Part shown: positions 50,779 through 63,300 of the stretch, piece by piece
How positions within the stretch are numbered: position 1 is the stretch's first letter
Layout: each line of letters begins with the position of its first letter
From: Congeria kusceri
Taxonomy: Eukaryota > Mollusca > Bivalvia > Myida > Dreissenidae
DNA: 64,000 bases
Reading direction: 5' to 3'
NCBI GenBank assembly: GCA_027627225.1
Contig: CM051028.1
Span: 18,185,701 to 18,249,700, forward strand
The notes under the pieces: generated by a model
What the model was told of the DNA's origin: nothing
The model's input: only the letters and a program-made list of their open reading frames with translations
Databases searched by the model: none
Program-made: the position numbers and the translations under genes

Positions 50779-51174
50779 AGGTTAGATACCAGTAAATCAT
50801 TGTTCATCCCTCCGTGGTCCATTAAAAGTAGTGCCTATTACTAAAGAGTTCCTCTTCTCTTCTGGCATAAAAGCCATTTAGGTATCTCAGACATGCCTTG
50901 TGTGGTTATTCTAATACACTATGCGTGTCTGAAACATGCTAACTAGAAAGGTGAACTTTCTGGGTGTGTTTACTGTGCTTTTGTCGAAATAGGACTGCCG
51001 AAACCCTGTTTTCTACCGGTGCCTGCATTCCAAATTTTTGAAGAGGACAGATTGATCTTTAAATTGATACCAGGCTTGCACAATCTGATATAATGGAAAT
51101 GCTAGAAACATGCTTGGAACGTTTGCCGTTTCATAATGCGACCCAATGGAATCGGATTTACTGGTATCTAACCT
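50779..51174. repeat. 20-bp exact inverted repeat spanning ~400 bp
   Basis: AGGTTAGATACCAGTAAATC at 50,779-50,798 and its exact reverse complement at 51,155-51,174, ending 110 bp before the TMEM179-family start codon. Could be short termini of a small element or a promoter feature. Confidence 0.85.
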
Positions 51175-51283
51175 GTAACATAAGAACTCTTCTGCAAGGA
51201 GGGTGCATTTAATGTCCAAACAGGAAGAATTTATTTTGCAATTATAAAAATATTAACAGAACGTTCAGAAACATACGTACGCA

Positions 51284-51382
51284 ATGGCAGTGTGTGATTT
51301 TCACATTTTAGCGCAAGCAGTCCTTTATTTATGTGCACTTGTTACTGGTTTTGTTGTGGCAATACCCATCGGTGTAAATAGG
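51284..51382 (+). CDS. TMEM179: TMEM179-family exon 1
   Basis: Start chosen as the ATG in GCAATGG, just before the hydrophobic helix. No upstream in-frame ATG extends it plausibly. Residues about 8-29 form the first transmembrane segment. Confidence 0.78.
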
Positions 51383-54300
51383 GTAAGCATCAGATAAGTT
51401 ATGTTCATACTGTTTTGTTTGTTTGTTTTAATTTTTCGACGTTTTAACAGTATTACAGTAATATCACGGCGGTCAGTTAACCTACTCACACTTTTCCAGG
51501 GAAAGCGTAATCGATCAATGCGGTTTACCAGTATACTCCATATACCTATTACGGGGATATCCCTATTACCGGGAATTTCCAAAAGACATAAATATCACTA
51601 ACATGCGCTAACAATTTTTGTCAAATTCGATCCCTTCGTTAAAATTTTGTTTCGGGCTTCAGTCAACTTGGTTTCCATTCCATTATGTAGTTTTAAAGGT
51701 AAATAAACTCAAGTACAGGTGTAAGTCTTGTAAAAGTTTGTTTTCGACAGCATTGTTAACATAAATTATCAGTTACTCAAAATATGTTAAGAAAATAGAT
51801 TTAAAATTTAAGCAAATATAATGTAATATGACTGAAGTTTTGTATTGTATCATCTGTGTAGTGGTGTGGGGTGGGGGCGCATGGTACACAAAGTCCATTT
51901 GATATTTTTCCCATTTTATTAGATGTCGACCAATATAGTCATGACGGAAAGACCTGTACAAATAAGAACAATGTTACAAACAAAACACAACAGACTACAA
52001 AATGTACAATACAAATAGAAATGCAATTAATGTCAAATCAATGTTATACATTTCATAATAAATAATACAAATTTTGAATAAAGAAAATAATAATAAAACT
52101 CACCAGGTTGGAATAACAATGATGCACAAAATGCGCGAGACTTGCGTCCACTCAGTGCTGTGGCCAAATGCAAGCATGGTCAGTAAAATTTACATGAAAT
52201 GAATAGCTTTAACTATCCTAACCAATGAAAATCTTGCATCGGACAAATCCATAGAAACGATTGGACATAACAAGTATTTCATCACAATACACGGATGGAT
52301 GCACACTGGACAGGAAACTAAATTTTGACTAAGTAAATGGACGTATACAAAACAAGGGACATAATAAAAATGACCTGTACTACATTTGTTTAGCCCTGAA
52401 CATGATTTTTTCTGAATTTCGATTGGCTGATATTCAGATTGACGGTAATAGGTGTATTGCCAGAACATAGATAGCTTAGGACATGCACAATTTGTTGACA
52501 TAACAGTTGTTTAAACTTGTGATTTCTTCTTATAAATTTGAATTAATTTGTTAGAAGAAGGTTGTATTTTTATAATAAGCCAGCATTCGTTATTTATTTC
52601 ATTTTTGTTATATGTTGCAAGCCAGGAAGAAAATTAAATTCCCGGTAATTGGTATACCCAGTCTACTAAGTGCACATACCTATGCCAGTAACTGACAACT
52701 GCCCTACTTAAATCAGAGGTAGGGGGAGAATGGACATAGAAATGATTTCATGACCAATCCCCACACAAGTTATGTGGCCGGGCTGGGTTTGAACTCTCTA
52801 CCAACTGAGCTAGCCTGGTTCATTCTTCAGACTCATGAGACTGTTGTCATTTTCAAATTTTTTAGCACGCCAGAGCACAAATTTCTCATGCTGTCAAGGT
52901 GGGCTTTTGTGACCGCATTTTGTGTGTCATGTGTTTGTCTAATTCATGAGACGTGCTGCTAATTTAGTGTTACTTTTTATATAGGGCTAAATTCGCTGGA
53001 ACGTCTCATCGCCGAAAGACCATTTATGTGGTGGAAACCTAAAAGTTTAAATTTTCATTAATTTCCATTATTTGGGACAATGAAGTTATAAATCAAAGTA
53101 TTTTACTTAAACAACACCTAAACTGCTTAACATGTGCCGAAATTTACCTAGAACATTCATTTAAGGTAGAAAGATCCTAATGACTTCGGAAATACTCGCG
53201 AAATATCGGTTAACTTCGGCCCATTCGCCACTTACCGTAAATCTAATCGATCTGATCCGAAACAGAAATTATTTTCGCGAAATAAACATTACTTTTCGAA
53301 TGTTGAGTTATTTTCAATTAAATGTGTGAAATAAATGCTTATTTGTCTAGAAAGTAAAAATGTAGTTTGAAGAAAAACAAGGTACTCTGACATGGGGAAT
53401 ACCTTCTAATGACGTCATTGTTGGGAATTTCTGTTTACATGTAATCATGACATTTTCGCGATATTTCTGGTGTATTTCCTTACACTTAAGTTAAAATAGT
53501 TATAAATAAACGTCCAAGGATTATTAGTATTATTGAACATAATTATTCGTATATAAAAACATATCTGCGTAAAGGAGATACGTGCTCCTTGCTGTGAAAT
53601 AACATTCATTCACACCAAAAACTTGGAAAAATAGTCAGTCGAGATGGGTGGAGAGCAGGACGTCTGTTGATCGCGTTTGGTGTTCTCTTGGATAATTAAA
53701 AAAACTGTTCATTGTAAACTTGGGCCTGTTCCACTGAGGAATTTTGACAAGATCTACTGCTGTAAAAAACATCTGAAAATTATGTATTGGCGAAATGATG
53801 AGAATGATCTAAGAGACACCTTTTTATCCAAAAACAGTGACATTTTACAAATAGTCACAAGCGTCAAGAAGAGTCTTGATGAAGTTATCAAGTTTTTTGA
53901 AACTTTTTAACCTAATGTAATGAAAATGTCCATTAATTTTTTGAAACACACACTTATAAAAAATGTTTATTCTTGTCTTATTTTTCATAATTTTTTTTAT
54001 AACATAGGGTTGCTTCAGTCCAAATGTTATACCTTGAGATTTTTTGTGGTGAACCTATGTCAATTTATACCCTTTTCGTCTCAGATAAGGTTATATTTAT
54101 TTTGGTATTACTGATTTTGACATACTATGAAATAAAAGTAAAAAATATTACAATAATTGGTGTTTGGCGTATTTTTACTGTAATGAAATCTGTTTTTTTT
54201 TTATTAAACTTTTTTTGCCCCTAGCAAATTTTTGCCAGTGACTTATATTTCAACTGGCAAAAATTAGTATCTTCTCGCAATTTTATTTATTAATAGCAAA

Positions 54301-57300
54301 ATCAACTAAATGATCCTTTTTTATTAACATGTGTTTATTAGCTCGACTATTGAAGAATAGATGAGCTTTCCTACTACCCCCGGCGTCAGCGTCCTCGTCT
54401 GAATTTTGGTTCAAGTTTTATTCAAAAGTCTTGTAACATTAAAACTACACAACTTATTCACTTTAAACTTTGAATATATCTTTGTCATCAACTCCAGTAT
54501 CAAGGGCAACATTCCCCATAACACTGTTTTGTATTGTGACAGAGTTATGCCCCTTTTTCACGTAGATTTTCTGGTTAAAGTGTATATTAAAAAGTTTTGT
54601 AACTTGAAAACTACAGAAGTTATTCACTTAAAACTTGGAATATACCTTTGTCATCAACTCTAGTGTCAGGGGCAACATTCCTTTTAACTCTATTTTGTAT
54701 TTTGACAGAGTAGTGCCCCTTTTTCACATAGATTTTCTGGTTAAAGTTTATATTCAACAGTTTTGTAACTTCAGAACTACATAAGTTATTCACTTGAAAA
54801 TTGGAATATACCTTTGTTATCAACTTCAATATCAGGGGCAACATTCCATGTAACTCTGTTTCGTATTTTGACAGAGTTATACCCCTTTTTCACTAGGATT
54901 TTTTTGTTAAAGTTTATATTCAAAAGTTTTGTAACAGCAGAACTACATAAGTTATTCACTTGAAAATTGGAATATAACTTTGTCATCAACTCCAGTGTCA
55001 GGGGCAACATTCCATATAACTCTGTTTTGTATTTTGTCAGAGTTATACCCCCTGTTCACATAGATTTTCTGGTTAAAGTTTATATTCAAAACGTTTGTAA
55101 CTTCAGAACTACATAAGTTATTCACTTTAAAATAGGAACATACCTTTGTCATCAACTCCAGTGTCAGGGCCAACCTCCCTCTAACTCTGTTTTGCATTTT
55201 GACAGAGTTATGCCCCTTTTTCACTTACATTTCCTGGGTAAAGTTTATATTTAAAATTCTTATAATTTCAAAACTACATAAGTTATTAACTACATAAGGT
55301 TTAAACTTGGAAAAATTTGATGAAATGATTTCCATAACTCATTTTTGGATTGCAACAAATATATGCCCTTTCCACTTTCCAAAATATGTACCAACTGAAA
55401 TACTTCAAAAAGTCGAGTGCGCTGTCCTCTGACAGCTCTTGATACATTTAACCTGAGTTTAAATGCATGCAAAAACGAAATCAACATTTTTGTTTAAACT
55501 CGAGCTGCCCATTTAACCTTGGGAAAGACAGTTGCGTTTTTTTAGCTCAATTGAGCACAAAGTGCTCATAGTGAGCTTTTGTGATCGCCCATTGTCCGTC
55601 GTGCGTTCGTGCGTGCGTCGTCAACTTTTCATTCAAACAAGTGGGCAGATTTTCAACAAACTTGACAGGATGAACCTTGGGGATACATCTTTCAAAGTTT
55701 TTCAAATCTTTCCGGTCAGCTGCATATGTAGGTCACCAGAGCTAAAAATAGATTTAAAAAGTGAAAACTTTAAAAATCTTCTCCTATGAAACCGCAAGGA
55801 CAACCTTAAAAAATTGTTTGTTTGCCATTGCTGGTAATTGGTAGGTAGGTAGGCATTTTTTTTTTTTTTTTTAAAGTAAATTTAGGAATGATTCATTTAG
55901 CGTCAAAATATAACATAACACAGGCATTGCTTTTAATAATATAATCAAGTGTCTGTTGATATAACAAGAGCTTGCTAGCAATCATCTTTAATTGATAAAA
56001 CATGATTAGAATTGCATTTTTATATGGCCAATAATAAGCAAGGGTTTTAGCTGGTACAGTTAATTTATTTACCCAATGGAAAATGACCTGAATGGAAGAA
56101 GAGTGAGCTTTTATTTAACCCAAAGGAAAAATAGAATATTCGAAATTTAAAAAAAAACTGGTTTGATTTAACAAAGAAAATCACTTTTCTTTGGGACCAT
56201 TTCGTCGGGTATGTAGGCACTGGCAAACATAGTTAATATTAATTTTGGCCCAAGGCTCAGAGCTTGCATATTTGATGTCTGACATCCTCTAGTAGTCCTC
56301 TACAAAGATTGTTTAAATGATGCCCCTGGGGTCAAAACTGGCCACGCACCGGGGGTCACATGGTTTGTATAGACTTATATAGCAAAATGACTTTAAAAAT
56401 CATCTCCCTCTGAAACCTCAAGGCCTAGAGGTTTCATATTTGGTATGAAACCTTGTATAGTAGTCCTCTACAAAGATTGTTCAAATGATGCCTCCTCGGG
56501 TCAAAACTGGCCACACCCCGGGGGTCACATATGGTTTATATAGATTAAAATAGCCAAATAACTTCAAAAATCTCTGAAACAGCAAGGCCTAGAGGTTTCA
56601 TATTTGTTGGTAACATTGTATAGTGCTCCTCTACAAAGATTGTTTAAATGATGTCCCTGGATTCAAAATTGGCCACACCCCAGGGGTCTATGTTTATATA
56701 GACTTAAATAGCAAAATGACTTTAAAAATGGTATCCTCTGAAACCGCAAGGCCCAGCGGTTTTATGTTTGGTATGTATCATTGTATAGTGGTCCTCTTTA
56801 TGCCCCTGGGGTAAAAACTGGCCACACCCCGGGGGTCACATTGTTTATATAGACTGAAATAGCAAAATGACTTTAAATATCTTCTCCTCTGAAACCGCAA
56901 GGCGCAGAGGTTTCATATTTGGTATGTAACATTGTTTAGTGGTCCTCTAAAAAGATTGTTCAATCGATGCCCCTGGGGTAAAAAATGCCCACATCCCGAG
57001 GCTCACATGGTTAATATAAACGTAAATAGCACAATGACTTAAAAAAAATTCTCCTCTGAAACCACAAGGCCCAGAGGTTTCATAATTGGTTGGAAACGTT
57101 CTACAGTGGTCCTCTACAAAGATTGTTAAAATGATGCCCCTGGGGTCAAAACTGGCCACTACACGGTCAGTGTTTTTTTTAGGGCCAATTTGGGGCAGAA
57201 ATTCGGCCCCATTCCCCTGCTAAAAAGGTATATATTTTTCCCAGATATTTACCTTTAAATTCCCCTCTGAAAATAAGCATTATTTAAAAAAAAACATTGA

Positions 57301-60300
57301 CCAAAATCGGACAAAAATTGACTAAGATTGAGGCATTTTTGTAAACAATCCCAGCTATTTTTCATCAAACCAAGTTAGTGCATAATCTAAGTTTTCATTT
57401 GTAGCAAAACAATGTTTTATAACAAAGTGGATAATAAACATGAACTATAGCTATTCTACAAATATAATTCCCCTTTTGTCGCAAAATTCCCCATCTGAAG
57501 GGCCCCGCCACCTTTCCCCCAAAGGTGAAAAAAAACACTGCCGGTGGTCACATGGTTTATATAGACTTCAATAGCAAAATGACTTTAAAAATTTTCTTCT
57601 CTGAAACTGCAAGGTCCAGAGGTTTCATATTTGGTATGTAACATTGTATAGTGGTCCTGTACAAAGATTGTTCAAATGAAGCCCCTGGAGTCCAAACTGG
57701 CCACACCCCAGGGCTCACATGGTTTATATGGACTTAAATAGCAAAATGACTTTAAAAATCTTCACCTCTGAAACTGCAAGCCTAGAGGTTTCATATTTGG
57801 TATGTGACATTGTATAGTGGTCCTCTACAAAGGTTGTTCAAATGATGCCACTGGGGTCAAACTGGGCAAACCTCGGGGGTCACATGGTTTATATAGACTT
57901 ATAAAGCAAAATGACTTTTAAAATGGTATCCTCTGAAACTGCAAGGCCCAGAGGTTTCATATTTGGTATGTAACATTGTATAGTGGTCCTTTAGAAAGAT
58001 TGTTCAAATGATGCCCCTGGGGTCAAAACTGGCCACAACCCGGGGGTCACATGGTTTATATAGACTTAAATAGCAAAATGACTTAAAAAATGGTATCCTC
58101 TGAAACCGTAGTGTTTTCGTATTTGATATGTAACATGGTATAGTGGTCCTCTCCAAGTATTGTTCAAATTATGCCCCTCGGGTAAAAAGTGGCCATGACC
58201 CGAGGCGTCACATAAATTAAATAGACTTATATGGCAAGTGGGCCTTGAAAAATTTTCCTTGTTGAAACCGTAAGGCCCAGAGGTTTTATATTTCGTGTGA
58301 AACATTGTGGAGTGGTCCTCTACAAAGATTGTTCAAATGATGCTCCTGGGGTTATAAACTGGCCACACCTTGGGGGTCACATGGTTTATATACATTTAAA
58401 TAGCAAAATGACTTTAATAATATTCTCTTCTGAAACCGCAAGGCCTAGTGGTTTCATATTCAGTATGTAACATTGAATAGTGGTCCACTACAAATACTGT
58501 TCAAATTATGCCCCTGGGGTAGAAAGTGGGTGACATGGTTGATATAGACTAAAAAAAATTTTAAAACTGCATGGCCCAGATCTTTATACTCAGGTAAGGG
58601 GTTTAGTACCATTTTTCCCTCATGTTATTAGCCATTATGATGCCTTAAACTCAGGTGAGCGACCTAGGGCCATCATGGCCCTCTTGTTTAGCTTAACGCC
58701 ATCATAAACTTGCCTGTTGAAAATGTGTCCAGTCTCCGCAGTGCAGAGTCAGGACTGCAGAATATGACTGACCAAGTCATATAAGCCATATCATTGACAA
58801 ACTAGATGACGACCCAAAATTTCAAACTGATAGATTCAAATGAGTTGTTGGTTCAGTTTGTGAGTTTTATAATTGTGTTCAGGATATACTTATGCCAGTA
58901 TTGAAATATGTGTTGACAACCAAAAATATTTCATAGTAAACGTTTTTACAATAAACAACTGTCACACTTTGTCCAGTATTTAACTCGAAATTTAAATTTT
59001 AAAATAATAATGCACACAAAAAATCTAATTATTTAAGAAAATTATTTCAGTTTGACACTGTTGTGACTGGTTTAACCAAAATGTGTGTCCTGTAATAACG
59101 CTGTATTATGTGAAGTTAGAATAAGACATCAAACTTAGAATGGACATTATTTTTGTTCTTTTTTCATAAAAAAACTGAGCATTTCATGTAGTTTATGAAT
59201 GTTTGTTATATTCTGTCAATACTTTTGGTATAATTAGCATTTTAAAATGATTTTTTCATTAAAACTGATTGTGTCTTTGATCATTTTACTGTATTTATAA
59301 ACTGTGTTCATGCATGCATGGACACAGTTTAATTTTTTGTGTAAACATTTTGTAAATGCATACAAGTATACAGTTTAGTGGTAAAATCAATTTTACTGAT
59401 GCAGTTATATATGCAGGTGTCTATTGCACTTATTACTCAGCAATATTCTTAAATTACAAATGGTAAACTGCATATAAAACATTACTGTAATAAAACAGTT
59501 TATTCTATGTTTGACGTCTTATTGAACTTCACATAATAGTGTGTTTGTTGGACTTTTGGTGACAATTTATCATCAGACCTGTCTGACTCGGCCATTAATA
59601 GTTATCTCCCTTCGCAACAGGTGCGAGAATTGAGTGAATGTCGGGTTATGATTAATTATGTAGATTCTTATTGTTACGTTCATATATTTTTCACTGGCAT
59701 TTTTTAGCGAGCAGAAGAAAAAATTACTCGCAAAACTGATATTTACTTGCATTTTGAGAGTTTGCAAGGCTAAATTCGAGCCCTGAACTTAACACTAACA
59801 AGAATGATCCCTGGGTGACTTTCTTTCAAAATTGTTTAAATTGTTCTGGTCCGCTGCATATATAGGTCACAAGGGGTCACATGGTTTATTTAAACTTATG
59901 TACGGCAAGTGGACTTAAAAAATCTCTGAAATCGCAAGGCCCAGAGGTTTCGTATTTGGTATGTAGCATTGCATTGTTGTCCTCTACAAAGATTGTTCAA
60001 ATTTTGCCCCTGAGGTAAAAAGTGGCCACGACTTGGGGGTCACATGGTTTATATAGACTTAAATAGCAAAATGACTTCGAAAATCTTCTCTGAAAGGCCC
60101 ATTGGTTTCGAAGTTTGGTATTTGGTATGTAACGTCGTTTAGTGGTCCTCTACAAAGATTGTTCAAATTAAGCCCCTAGGATAAATTAGATCATGCATTA
60201 GGGAGTCATATGCAGTGCCTTCAACAGGATTTGTTTCCGGCGGCCCGGTCCTGTGAGGGGTGAGTTTAATGAAACTACATACATAGATACCATATATGGA

Positions 60301-63300
60301 GACCTCGCTTGGGCTTGGATATTAAAAAAAAATTGTAACAGTTGCACATATTCACAGCTTGGCTACAAGTCGGGGGGCATACATGTTTTACAAACATCTC
60401 TTGTTTATTGATAAAATACACTTGCCCCGGGTGGTGTTTACAACACTAATTTTAGGCCCCCCCGGATATGTTCAAGTTAAAATTAAAGCGCCCCGTGACC
60501 GGGGCGCTAAAACAGCCTGGGGAAGGCCCTGATATGGTTTCAATAAACTTATATCCCAAGTGGTCTTTAAAAATATTCTTTTAACCGCAATGGCCAGAGG
60601 TTTCATATTTGGTATGAAACATTGTCAAGTTTTAAATACTCCCTTTTTAGCTCACCTGAGCACAACATTGTGCTCATGGTGAGCTTTTGTGATCGCCTTT
60701 TGTCCGTCGTGAATCGTAAATCGTTGGCTGTCAACATTTACACTGTGAACACTCTAGAAACCTCATTTATTGGCCAATCTTCATTTAACTTGTCCAGAAC
60801 ATTTGTCCCAATGATATCTTGGCCGAGTTCGAAACTGGGTCATGTGGGGTCAATGACTAGGTCACTAGGTCAAATTGAAGAAAAAGCTTTTGAACACTCT
60901 AGAAATCACATTTTTTGCCCAATAAACATGAAACTTTTGTTCTCATATTATCTCGGCTGAGTTTGAAAATGGTGCCCCTTCGTTGAAAAACATGGCTGCC
61001 AGGGGGTGGGGCAGTTTTCCTTTCACGGCAATAGAAAAGCGTATTTTTGCTTATCAACATGAAACTTGCTCAGAACCTTTGTTCTTATGATATCTCGGCC
61101 GAGTTCGAAAACGGTTCCAGTCTGTTGAAAAACATGGGCGCCAGGGGGGTGGGGCAGTTTTCCTTATATGGCTTAAAGAAAAGCTTGTGAACCCTCTAGT
61201 AGTCACATTTTTGCTTATCAACATGAAACTTGCTCAGAACCTTTGTTCTTATGATATCTTGGCCGAGTTCGAAAACGGTTCTAGTCTGTTGAAAAACATG
61301 GGCGCCAGGGTGGTGGGGCAGTTTTCCTTATATGGCTTTGTTCTTATGATATCTCAGCACAGCGAAAAAAATGATTCCGGTCCGTTGAAAAACATGGTCG
61401 CCAGTGCGATGAGTTTTTCTTATATCGCTATAGAAAAACACTGTAAATCACATTTTTTGCCCAATCAACATGATATCTTAGCCGAGCTCGAAAACGGTTC
61501 CGGTCTGTCAATAAACAGGGGCGGGGGGCGGGGGTTCAGTTTTCCTTCTTGGGCTATAGAAAAAGCTTGTGAACACTCTGAAGTCACTTTTTTTTTGCCC
61601 AACCAACATGAAAGTTGCTCAGAACATTTGTTCATATGATTTCTTGGCCGAGTAAGAAAATGGTTCAGGTCCGTTGAAAACCATGGCTGCCAGGGGATGG
61701 GAGGGGGTTCAGTTTTTAGCTCACCTTGTGAACTTTTGTGATCGCCCGTTGTCCGTCGTGCGTGCGTCCGTTTCATTCAAACAACATCTCCTAAACCACT
61801 TGGCAGATTTTCACCAAACTTTACAGGAATGATCATTCGGTGACCCTCATTCAAAATTGTTCATATCGTACCGGTCCGCTGCATATGTAGGTTACCAGAA
61901 CTAAAAATAGATTTTAAAAGTGTACACTTAAACAATCTTCTCTGAAACCGCAGGGCCCAGAGGTTTCATATTTGGTATGTAACATCCTTTAGTGAGGACT
62001 AGAAAGCTTGTTAAAATTATGCCCCTGGGGTCAAAACTGGCCACGCCCCGGGGTTTAATTGGTTTATTAAAACTTAAATAGCAAAATGTCTTAAAAATTC
62101 TTCTGCTCTGAAACCACAAGGCGCAGAAGTTTCATATTTGGTATGTATCATCCTAAAGTGTTCCTCTACAAATATTGTTCAATTTATGCCCCTGGGGTCA
62201 AAACTGGCCACGTCCCGAGGATCACATGGTTTATATAAACTTAAATAGCAAAATGACTTAAAAATTCTCCTCCTCACAAACCGCAAGGCCCAAAGGTTTT
62301 TTATTTGGTATGTAACATCATATAATGATCTTCTACAAAGATTGTTCAAATTATGCCCAAGGGGTCAAAACTGGCCAGGGGGTCACATGGTTTATATAAA
62401 CATAAATATCAAATTGCCTTTTAAAATCTTCTCTGCTGAAACCGCACGGCTCAGAGGTTTATTATGTAACATCCTATAGTGGTCCTCTACAAAGAGTGTT
62501 CAAATTATTCCACTGGGGTCAAAACTGACCACATCCCAGGGGTCGCATGGTTTATTTAGACTTAAATAGCCAAATGTCTTTAAAATTATTCTCCTCTGAA
62601 ACGGCAAGGTCCACAGCTTTCCTATATTTGGTACATAACATTGCATAGTGGTCCTCTCCAAAGATTGTTCAAATTATGGCCCCGAGGTCAGATCTTGCCA
62701 CACCCCGAGGGCTAACATGGTTTATATATACTTAGATAGCAAATGACTTAACAAATCTTTACCTGAAACCGCAAGGCCCAGAGGTTTGTTCAAGATTGTT
62801 CAAATTATGCCCCTGGGATAAAAATAAGCCAGGCCTCGGGGATGCAAACTCTGTCTCAGGTGAGCGTCCTAGGGCCCTCAGGGCCCTCTTCTCATTATGT
62901 GGATGTGTTGAAATTTTTTAAAAAGCTCGTGAACACTCTAGAGGCCACATTTGTATCCCAATCATCATGAAACTTTCTCAGAACATTTGTTGCAATGATA
63001 TCTCGGACAAATTAGAACCCAGGTCGCATGTGGAAAAATACTAGTTAACCAGGCCTTATTGAAAAAGAAAAAGCTTGCAAACAATCTAGAGGCCACATTT
63101 TTAGCAGAATCTTTGTGTAACTTGCTCAGAACAGTTTAATTACTTAGCCCCTCAGGTGAGCGACCTAGGGCCTTATGGAAATAGAGAAGACATTCGCTGA
63201 TTATACAATATAAAAGTACAATTTTCCTTTTGAAAATAATTTGTATGCATATTGACAAAGTTGTGCATGTAAGAAATACTGTGAAGGTGGGGGCATCCGT

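Noticed and set aside
53677..53910. 77-codon ORF in the TMEM179-family intron
   Set aside because: No ATG in context and no motif; likely chance or repeat remnant.
54620..55224. Three overlapping minus-strand ORFs offset by 166 bp
   Set aside because: The same repeat core translated in successive units; useful as a measure of period, not as genes.
61187..61776. ORFs of 103-150 codons on both strands
   Set aside because: Both run through element C cores; repeated phrases such as LLKNMGARVVGQFSLYGF come from the repeat.
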